From Lentisphaerae bacterium RIFOXYA12_64_32 (GTDB lineage: Bacteria > Verrucomicrobiota > Lentisphaeria > Oligosphaerales > YB12-FULL-65-16): a stretch of 40,933 nucleotides of DNA. The stretch covers positions 1-40,933 of the forward strand of contig MHBL01000051.1 of NCBI GenBank assembly GCA_001803235.1, read 5' to 3'. The number at the start of each line of letters is the position of its first letter. The stretch's first letter is position 1. Shown here piece by piece: positions 7,765-15,024 of this stretch. Position numbers and translations under genes: made by a program. The notes under the pieces are model-generated. The model saw only the letters and a list, made by a program, of their open reading frames with translations. It had not been told where the DNA came from and ran no database searches.

Positions 7765-10473
7765 ATGCGCCAACGGTCGCTCGTCGGAACCGTCTCAGCA
7801 CTGGTCCTTTTCGTCTCCGGCTGTCAGCATCCCGCCTTGCTTCCCGTGACCCCGACCGGGATGGGACCGCAGATCGGGGAACTGGCGCCGGTGATGCCGC
7901 CGCCGCTGCGGAACACCACAGAGTTCCGCTTCAATCTGACAGGCGCCTACGACAACCCCTACGACCCGGACCAGATCGCCGTCGATGCGTTGGTCACCAG
8001 CCCGGACCGGCGCACCGCCACGGTCCCGGCGTTCTGGTGCGAGCCGTTCAGTCGCACCGTCGAGACGCGGCCGCTGGATTTGGGGAGCATCAAGTTGCTG
8101 CGGTTCTTCATCACGGCCGGCGATTTCGGGCCCAAGGCGGCGCTCTCGTTCATGGTGGACGACATCGAGGTGTTCAACTCCAAGACGGGCGCGCGCAAGG
8201 TCATTGAGGACTTCGAGGGCGACATGCGCTGGACCCCGGCGCCGGAAGTGACGCTGGAGAAGACTCGCGACCACGTGCACGGTGGGAATACGTCGCTGCT
8301 CGTGCGGATCGCAACCACGGAAGCGTCGACCTGGCCCGGATTCAACCTGGCGCTGCCGTCCGAGGACTGGTCCGCGTACGACTCGCTGCGGTTGTGGGTT
8401 CGGCCTCTCAATGGTCTGACCCGAGCCGGTGTCGGTGTCGAGTTCTACAACGCCGCCAACGACAAGTTCCAGGCTCGGGCGTACGAGCCGGACGGCGGCG
8501 CCATGGTCCAGGAGTGGAAAGAGACCGCGTGGATGTTCGCCCGCCCGCCCATGCCGAAGTCGAAATGGTCCGCCGCCGGCGCCGGGTCGTGGCGGTTGCG
8601 CCTGGCCGTCCCCGTGTCGGGGGCGTACACGATCCAGTTGCGTGCCACGGACCGGACGGGCACGGCGGTGACGCCGCCTGCGGTGCTTCAGCTTGAATGC
8701 GCCGAACCGGACGGGTTCATCCGCGTCGATGACAAGACCCAGCGTTACTTCCGGTTCGACTCCGGCAGGCCCTACCTGGCTATCGGGACAAACCTGCTCG
8801 GCTCGGATCTGGGCACATATGACTACTACCTGCCGAAGTTCGCGGCCGCCGGCTGCAATTTCGCGCGCTTCTGGATGTCCGGAAAGACCATGGGTATCGA
8901 GGGGAAGGAACTGACCCGGTACGATCAGCAGAAGGCGGCGGCCATGGACGGACTCGTCAACCTGTCGCGGGATCACGACTATCACCTGATGTTCTGCCTG
9001 ACCGATTTCCGCGAGGCGAACGACATGAAGGCGGACGGCTGTTACTGGAAGGACACGGCCTACGCGGGCCTGTGCTCGGGACCGGTCGAGTTCTTCCGCA
9101 ACCCGGCCGCCATGAAGGCGTACCAGAAACGCTTGCGCTACATCGTGGCGCGGTGGTCCGCCAGCAACGTGGTGCAGAGTTGGGAATTCTTCAACGAAGT
9201 CAACATCACCAACGCCTGGAAGGAAGCCCCCGACGCCTTGCGCGCCTGGCACCGGACCATGTCGGATTACCTCCACGACATCGACCCGTACAAGCACATC
9301 GTGACCTCGAGTTTCGCCGAAGTGCCGGACGACGACCTGTGGACACAGCCGAACATGCACATGGTGCAGAAGCACTCCTATCCGGGCCGCTTCGTGGCCA
9401 TGGACGACGTGCTCGAGGAGTCGGTCGGCATCCTCCGGCGCCACGAGAAACCGGTGATCGTCGGCGAGTTCGGCCGGCACTACAAGAACCTCTGGGCGGA
9501 TGTCGACGGCGACGGCGGCAGCCTGTTCGAAGGCATTTGGGGGCCGGTCATGGCTGGCGCCGCGGGCACGGGCATGCCGTGGTGGTGGGAGTGGATCGAC
9601 AAGTACGGGCTGTACCGGCACTTCGCCGCGTTCGCGACGTTTGTCAAGGATGTGCGCTGGCCCGAGGAGGCGTTCGAGCCTATCCCGTCGAAGGACATAG
9701 CCGTACAGGTGAGGACCGATCCTGCGCAGCCGCCCGGGACCGTGCGCGTTACACCCGTCAGCGGGACGTGGCAGGCGGCGCCGTTCAATCAGCCGGTGAC
9801 CGTCACGGTGGCGAACGACGGCAAGATCGAGCCGGCGGGGCTGATCGCCAATACGCTGCACGGCGTCGGGAACCACAAGGACTTGCACAACCCGCAGACG
9901 TACAAGCTGAACTTCCCGGCGCCGGGCCGGTTCGAGGTCCACGTCAGCGGTGTCTCCGGGTGGGGTGGCGCCAACCTGAAGCTCAGCGTCGACGGCCAGG
10001 TGAAACTGGAGAAGGACTTCGCGGACCCCGACGATACGACCGCCACTGAGACGCGGATGGAGTACAATGGACCGTACGGCGTCGACGTGCCGGCCGGCGA
10101 ACACACCGTGACCATCGAGAACCTGGGCAAGGACTGGTTCCAGATGACGCAGGTCATCCTCAAGTCCTACGGAAACACGCCGGTCAGTGTCAAGGCCATG
10201 GCCCTGCGCGGCAAGACCATGACTCTGGTGTGGGCGAGAACCGACCGGTTCGTCTGGTTCGCGCCGTTGGTCGACCTGCAGCCGGCGCCGGCCCGCGACG
10301 TGGTGCTGCGCTTGCCGGGCTTTGCAGACGGTGCATACACGGCAGAGACTTTCGATCCTCTGGCGGGCACGTGGGGTGCCAAACTGCAGGCGTCCAGCGC
10401 CAACGGCACCCTCGATATCCCCCTCGGCACCCTCGAGAAAACCGTGGCGCTGCGCATCACGCGTGGGCGGTGA
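7765..10473 (+). CDS. GH5-like glycoside hydrolase lipoprotein with N- and C-terminal beta domains
   Basis: The 902-aa product begins with a lipoprotein signal (lipobox FVSGC, C20). An N-terminal CBM-like region (about 50-230) includes FEGDMRW and WSAYDSLRLWV. An Ig-like segment follows (about 260-310), then a cellulase-type TIM barrel (about 330-660). The likely acid/base is E478 in WEFFNEVN and the nucleophile E568 in VIVGEFGRHY, placed as in clan GH-A family 5. The last ~230 residues are beta-rich and resemble a carbohydrate-binding module (VPAGEHTVTIENLG). It should act at the cell surface on a beta-glycan; the substrate is unknown. The ATG at 7765 has AAGAGGAGGAG upstream, so this start is preferred to the earlier in-frame one. 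Confidence 0.85.
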   Translation: MRQRSLVGTVSALVLFVSGCQHPALLPVTPTGMGPQIGELAPVMPPPLRNTTEFRFNLTGAYDNPYDPDQIAVDALVTSPDRRTATVPAFWCEPFSRTVETRPLDLGSIKLLRFFITAGDFGPKAALSFMVDDIEVFNSKTGARKVIEDFEGDMRWTPAPEVTLEKTRDHVHGGNTSLLVRIATTEASTWPGFNLALPSEDWSAYDSLRLWVRPLNGLTRAGVGVEFYNAANDKFQARAYEPDGGAMVQEWKETAWMFARPPMPKSKWSAAGAGSWRLRLAVPVSGAYTIQLRATDRTGTAVTPPAVLQLECAEPDGFIRVDDKTQRYFRFDSGRPYLAIGTNLLGSDLGTYDYYLPKFAAAGCNFARFWMSGKTMGIEGKELTRYDQQKAAAMDGLVNLSRDHDYHLMFCLTDFREANDMKADGCYWKDTAYAGLCSGPVEFFRNPAAMKAYQKRLRYIVARWSASNVVQSWEFFNEVNITNAWKEAPDALRAWHRTMSDYLHDIDPYKHIVTSSFAEVPDDDLWTQPNMHMVQKHSYPGRFVAMDDVLEESVGILRRHEKPVIVGEFGRHYKNLWADVDGDGGSLFEGIWGPVMAGAAGTGMPWWWEWIDKYGLYRHFAAFATFVKDVRWPEEAFEPIPSKDIAVQVRTDPAQPPGTVRVTPVSGTWQAAPFNQPVTVTVANDGKIEPAGLIANTLHGVGNHKDLHNPQTYKLNFPAPGRFEVHVSGVSGWGGANLKLSVDGQVKLEKDFADPDDTTATETRMEYNGPYGVDVPAGEHTVTIENLGKDWFQMTQVILKSYGNTPVSVKAMALRGKTMTLVWARTDRFVWFAPLVDLQPAPARDVVLRLPGFADGAYTAETFDPLAGTWGAKLQASSANGTLDIPLGTLEKTVALRITRGR

Positions 10474-10538
10474 AACCCGTTTGCTGCAACGGCCAGCGAA
10501 GGCCGCTGTTCCGCGCCAACGCGTATTCTGAACTCAGC

Positions 10539-10724
10539 CTGAGTCCCGCGTTCAGGGCGTGTCGGTTTAGTGCGGCAACAGGCCTTCCAAAGTGGCCGGA
10601 CCGGTTCGCTCCCGCATGCCGGACCGAGCCGGTCCGGCCACTTTGGGCGTGGTTGCGCACCTGAGGTGGTTAAATCGACACGCCCTTCACGCGGAAGCGG
10701 GCGCGAGTCTTCAGCGAGCGTGCG
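10539..10724. repeat. Host repeat (family C), copy 1, interrupted by a MITE
   Basis: The flanks CTGAGTCCCGCG (10539-10550) and CGCGGAAGCGGG...TTCAGCGAGCGTGCG (10690-10724) match the uninterrupted copy at 30331-30412 (read in reverse) and the interrupted copy at 28002-28168. Removing the MITE and one TTCA rejoins a small hairpin, CCGCG-TTCA-CGCGG. Confidence 0.75.
10555..10685. mobile_element. Loop-inserted MITE, copy 1 (131 bp)
   Basis: The ends are inverted: GGGCGTGTCGGTTTAGTG at the left and GGTTAAATCGACACGCCC at the right. The element is flanked by the direct repeat TTCA (10551-10554 and 10686-10689). Its middle holds a 16-bp perfect hairpin (10599-10614 with 10629-10644, AAAGTGGCCGGACCGG) not found in the two 80-bp relatives at 20061 and 28026. 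It carries no coding sequence. Confidence 0.85.
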
Positions 10725-10780
10725 GGGGACGCGCGGCCCGTGTGCGTGGCGGTGGCGGAGGGTTGTCGTGCGACCCGACG

Positions 10781-13700
10781 CTACGGCGCCGGCCAGGCGT
10801 CGACCCGGCCGCCGGCGCGGAGGCCGACCAGCGGCCCGCCCGGCATGACGGCCAACGCGTCGTAGGTACCTGCGGCGAGCGTACGCTCGGTTGTCAGTGC
10901 CGGGTCATACGCCGTCAGACGATCCGCCAGTGCGGCGACAATGACGCCGGTCGCCGTACTCGTCACCGCCCGAACCGGCTCGCCGATCCAGCGCGAGGCG
11001 ACGACCGCACCGGCGCTGTCGAGCAGCATCAGGTAGCCATCGGCCTTCGCGAGAGCCAGGCGTGGTCCGGTGTCACTCGTGACGATCGCCGCGTCGTTGA
11101 GCGGCCGCAGTGGGCGGTTCCATTCGACCTTCTTCGTCGCCAGATCGATCAGCGTCACACCGTCTTCGGTGCCACAAACGGCCTTGGGTTGATTGTCGGG
11201 TGCCGGCCAGCGCTCGAGGAGGATTCCTCTGCCGACGGGAATCCCGATCCAGCCCGTGCGCTCGCAGGCGCCACTGAAGAAGCCGGCGCCGCCCCAGATC
11301 CCGGCCGTCACGGTTTCCTCGACACCGTCCCCGTCGAAGTCGCCGCCGCGGTTCATGGTCATCGTGTGATAGGCCGAACCGCCGGGGACATACTTCAGCG
11401 TTTCGCCGGCTGCGCTCAGGAACGTCACCAGGTGGTAGTTTCCGAGGACGAGCACCGGTTCGCGCGCGGCATTGCGTACCAAGCCGATCGAGTAGGCCGT
11501 CGGGTGGTCGCCGTTAATCTTGGCGCTCGGCAGCAGGTCGGCGCGCCACACCTTGGCCCCGTCGGGTCGGAGGCAGTAGGCCAAGGCCTCCCGGGTCGTG
11601 GCGATCAGCCGCGGTGTGTCGGCCAGTTCGGTGAAGCACGCCACCGCGGTGACGCTGCCGCCCAGCTTCACCCGCAGCGCCTCGCCGCCGTCGGCCCGAA
11701 TGGCCACGATCTCGCCCTCGTCGGACCAGAGCAGCAGTTCGGCGCGCCCATCGCCGTCGATGTCGGCCAGGCAATGGCCCTGAAGCTTGGTGCAACCGTC
11801 GCCGCCGCCGCGGACAATGACTTCGCTCAGTGCCAGGCCGTCAGACCACACATCGGGTTCGAACCGGAGACGGACACGCTGCGCGGTTTGGCCAAGGCTG
11901 TCGAGACACCACCGCAGCACGGGGTAGACCGAGCCTTTGTGGAGGTCTTCGAAGGTGACATCCGCCTTGAAGACCAGGGGCTGTTCCGGCGCGTCGTCCA
12001 AGGCCACCTGCACAACGCGCGGTGCGGGAAGCTGCTCGGCGGATGGCACGGCGTTGCGTGGGCCGAACTGTCCCCGGCGCAGGTCGAGGCGCTCGATCCG
12101 GTGCGGCTGGCGCAGGTCAAGGGTCAGTGTGACCGGTTGCTTCTGCGGCCAGACGCAGTCGGGGGAGACCGGCACGATACCGTCGAGGAGTGCGTTCAAC
12201 CGTCCGGTGGGTGTCGGCTCGGCCGACAGGAGCGGTGCGGCGATCGGGTTGGGGACCCGAGCGAACCCGGCTGCGGACCAGAGCGGTCTTGTCTCGACCG
12301 CGGGCGCTGGTGCAATCGGTCGTGTCGGCGCTGCCGCCGTGCTCCAAAGCGTTTCGAGTGCGGCGCTCATCGCGGGGGTGGTGGCGCCAGACGCTTCGGT
12401 GACGGTTGCGTCGCCGAAGCGCAGCCTGGTGCCGCCGGAGCGAAGCCAGCCGTCGCGGCCGATCTGGATCGCCACTGCGTCGGAAGCGAACGGACCGACC
12501 TGGAGCTCCGGCCCGCCAAGCCGAACGGCGACCAGTGTCAGTTCGTCATGTCCGCGGATGGTGCCGCGAACCAGGGCCGCGTTGGCGCCTACGGGCCGGA
12601 GCTCAAGCTCGCCCGGATGCTCAGGGTCCGTGGCGTAGAGCAGGTTGCGGAAAACTTTCGAGCTGCCCCGCTCGGCGTCGAGTTGCTGTGTCTGGCGGAG
12701 CAGGTGCGGAATGGCTGCGCCGCGGTCGTCGCGCTCGATCTCGAGCGCGAGCTTCGCGGCGTCGGCGTTGCGGATGCGGAACTCGGCGCGGCCCTCCCTG
12801 GCCAGCATGCCATCGGCGGTGAGGGTCGCGTACTGCGGCGTACGGAAGGTGCAGACCAGACCGTACCCGCCTTCCCCGGTCTGCTCGACCGCATCGATCA
12901 CCACCAGGTAGCGCCCGCGGGTCCAGAGCAGGTGTCGGGTCCACTCGCCGCCGTGATAGTCGGGCAGACGGCTGGAGACCAACGCGACGCGCTCGGTCTG
13001 CGCCAGCGCGATCAGGTCGCAGCCGGTGGGGTGTGGGCCGTCGTTGACCCCGTCGGTGCAGAATACGGCAGTGCGGTTGAGGTTGCCGGACTTCGGGCAG
13101 TTCGCGTGCAGCCAGACGTGACCCAGGTCCGTGTAGCGCACGATCGAGTTGACGTCGTCCGGCAGGACATTGTCCGCACCCGGGTCGGCATAGCCCTGGA
13201 GGCAGAGATACTGGCTGTCAACGTCGAACCCGTCACGAAAGCAGAGCTTCTCGTATGCGCGTTCCCGCGGCGCGATCAGGTAGCGCCCGCCGTTGGCGCT
13301 GTCGCGGTCGTGCGCGATCCGCTCGTAGCGGTAGTCACCGAGAGGCACGACGGTGACGCCGAGCAGATGGTCCGGCCGGCGCGTCTCGCCCCCGACGGCG
13401 AACGTCCGGGCGCCGCCGAAATTCCGGTCAACGGCCCAGTTGCCGGTGCCGACCCGGGCGAATTCGTCGAGGAACCAATCGAATCCCTGGCCGGGACAGA
13501 AGGCATTGGCAGCCCTGAGCAGCCAACCGGAGGGCGTTTGCTTGTAGAGCATTCCGGGCCGGCACTCCTCGTAGGTGCCGTCCCCGGCGCAGCAACCAAG
13601 GCTGTCTGTCACGGTGATCAGGCGCAGCGCCGCCTGCCGAAGATGCATCCGGATATACTCGTCGCACCCCAGCTTGAGCGCCCAGTCAAGGTTGGCGTCG

Positions 13701-14719
13701 GGGCAGTACAGCGTCGGGACGCCGGCCAGGTCATGATTGAAGGTCGAGCAGGCATTGCGCCAGTAGGCCCGGCACTCGTCACGCCAGCGTTCAAGCAACG
13801 CTCGGGCCTCGGCGTTGGGGTTGCCGCGACGCAGCAGCAGGTCGACACCCGCGAGGAAGCTGCTCGTGCCCATGATCTGGTGCCGGCCGCCGATCCGGCT
13901 GCCGTCGCGGCGGCGCCAGTATTCGTTCTGTGTCGCCACCAGCGTCCGCAGCAGCGCGTTGTCGAGCATGAGTACGTCTTGTGGTGCGACGCCGGGTGCG
14001 TCCTGGATGAGCGCGTACCGCAGCACCACCGCCTCAAGGCTGTAGTCGCTGCCATGACCCCATAGTTGCCCCTCTCCGGACTCGCCCAGCAGTGACTTGA
14101 GTGCCGTCGCCGCATCGTCGGGCTTCCCGGTCAGGGCGTACCGTCGTTCGTTGGGACCGAGCGCGTTTGCCGTTGCGGCGCGTTCCTCGGACAGCGCAGC
14201 TTCGATGATCGTCGGGAGAGCGGGCGCTTCGAGACCGGACAGCCGTTCGGTGAACCGCGCCACGACGCGTTCCTCGCCGGCGGGCGAGCTCGCTTCCAGT
14301 GTGATGGCTGCCGTGCCTTCGCCGAACGGCCGGTTGACGGTTCGGATCACGGTGCCGTCGCCGCCCGGATAGGCGAGGTCGCCATACGACAGGTATTGCG
14401 CGTAGAGCGGCAGCACGGCGGCGTTGTCGTGGATCCCGCCGATGACGATCACGGTCGCGCCGCGCCGCGTGTCATGCCAGGCAAGTCTGGTGTCGTTGAC
14501 GGCCTGCCGCGCCGTCATCACGGTGGCGTCAGCGTTCCTCGCCCGCAGCGCCTCGACCACGCGGGTTCCCAGGACCGTGCTGTCGGTGACCACGACGCAG
14601 TGTTCGAGCGGGATGGGCTCGGCCCAGTCGCGGGGCAGCATGGCCGGCTCGGCCGCCAGCGCCATCGGTGCCACCAGTGCGCTCAGAAGGACAGTCTTCA
14701 TTGGCGCATGAGAGTGCAT
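10781..14719 (-). CDS. Giant secreted lyase-like protein with discoidin-like and FG-GAP propeller domains
   Basis: The 1312-aa product has a signal peptide (MKTVLLSALVAPMALAAEP). The first ~700 residues resemble an alpha/alpha-toroid plus beta-sandwich polysaccharide lyase of the heparinase II/III style; near residue 593 the text RHLLWTRGRYLVVIDAVE is typical of the sandwich domain. A sugar-binding, F5/8-type module seems to lie at about 860-960 (LTLDLRQPHRIERLDLR). The C-terminus carries FG-GAP/VCBS blades with calcium-binding DIDGDGRAE (about 985) and DFDGDGVEE (about 1125). I infer a large extracellular glycan-degrading or binding protein; catalytic residues are not proven. The start at 14719 has AGGTGAGG before it; ATG 14701 is the alternative. 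It follows the LamG-DUF6067 gene on the same strand after a repeat-filled gap. Confidence 0.7.
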   Translation of the reverse strand: MHSHAPMKTVLLSALVAPMALAAEPAMLPRDWAEPIPLEHCVVVTDSTVLGTRVVEALRARNADATVMTARQAVNDTRLAWHDTRRGATVIVIGGIHDNAAVLPLYAQYLSYGDLAYPGGDGTVIRTVNRPFGEGTAAITLEASSPAGEERVVARFTERLSGLEAPALPTIIEAALSEERAATANALGPNERRYALTGKPDDAATALKSLLGESGEGQLWGHGSDYSLEAVVLRYALIQDAPGVAPQDVLMLDNALLRTLVATQNEYWRRRDGSRIGGRHQIMGTSSFLAGVDLLLRRGNPNAEARALLERWRDECRAYWRNACSTFNHDLAGVPTLYCPDANLDWALKLGCDEYIRMHLRQAALRLITVTDSLGCCAGDGTYEECRPGMLYKQTPSGWLLRAANAFCPGQGFDWFLDEFARVGTGNWAVDRNFGGARTFAVGGETRRPDHLLGVTVVPLGDYRYERIAHDRDSANGGRYLIAPRERAYEKLCFRDGFDVDSQYLCLQGYADPGADNVLPDDVNSIVRYTDLGHVWLHANCPKSGNLNRTAVFCTDGVNDGPHPTGCDLIALAQTERVALVSSRLPDYHGGEWTRHLLWTRGRYLVVIDAVEQTGEGGYGLVCTFRTPQYATLTADGMLAREGRAEFRIRNADAAKLALEIERDDRGAAIPHLLRQTQQLDAERGSSKVFRNLLYATDPEHPGELELRPVGANAALVRGTIRGHDELTLVAVRLGGPELQVGPFASDAVAIQIGRDGWLRSGGTRLRFGDATVTEASGATTPAMSAALETLWSTAAAPTRPIAPAPAVETRPLWSAAGFARVPNPIAAPLLSAEPTPTGRLNALLDGIVPVSPDCVWPQKQPVTLTLDLRQPHRIERLDLRRGQFGPRNAVPSAEQLPAPRVVQVALDDAPEQPLVFKADVTFEDLHKGSVYPVLRWCLDSLGQTAQRVRLRFEPDVWSDGLALSEVIVRGGGDGCTKLQGHCLADIDGDGRAELLLWSDEGEIVAIRADGGEALRVKLGGSVTAVACFTELADTPRLIATTREALAYCLRPDGAKVWRADLLPSAKINGDHPTAYSIGLVRNAAREPVLVLGNYHLVTFLSAAGETLKYVPGGSAYHTMTMNRGGDFDGDGVEETVTAGIWGGAGFFSGACERTGWIGIPVGRGILLERWPAPDNQPKAVCGTEDGVTLIDLATKKVEWNRPLRPLNDAAIVTSDTGPRLALAKADGYLMLLDSAGAVVASRWIGEPVRAVTSTATGVIVAALADRLTAYDPALTTERTLAAGTYDALAVMPGGPLVGLRAGGRVDAWPAP

Positions 14720-14740
14720 GATCCCTCACCTGTGTATGTT

Positions 14741-15004
14741 CCGACCTGTGCTGGCCGTCCCTGCCGCGAGGGGTGCTGCCCTCGTGCGTACGGACGCAGG
14801 TCACGGCCCCGTTCGTAGTGGTGTCGCAGTCCCGGCGGTTGTCCGCCGGGCAAGACACCATCCCCGTGCCACACCGTCGCACCACGCCAGATGGGCTCTT
14901 GGCGCTGCACGCTGTTCCGCGCACTGCGAGCCCACTACCAACGGGCGCATCCTCGGGTGCAGGTTGGGTCCTCTCCTTTCTTGGGATCTGCCCGCACAGG
15001 TCGG
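14741..15004. repeat. Dispersed palindromic element, family A, copy 2
   Basis: This is the second copy of the element at 496-755, filling the gap between two exoprotein genes. The outer inverted ends are CCGACCTGTGCTGG (14741-14754) and CCCGCACAGGTCGG (14991-15004). The inner pair is CCGTTCGTAGTGG (14809-14821) and CCACTACCAACGG (14932-14944). The central arms CCCGGCGG/CCGCCGGG and CGCCA/TGGCG are kept. Confidence 0.87.
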
Positions 15005-15024
15005 CATGCTTCCGGTCTGCTCAT

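Noticed and set aside
7140..7849. Short frames around the family D repeat, some recurring at 29766-30218
   Set aside because: The similarity is at DNA level over a non-coding repeat; there is no start signal, and frames differ between copies.
10592..14065. A 1157-codon plus-strand open frame
   Set aside because: It is antisense to the lyase-like gene, which has a signal peptide, domain motifs and a ribosome-binding site. The plus frame is Arg/Pro/Gly/Val-rich with no recognisable domain, as expected of GC-rich shadow frames.
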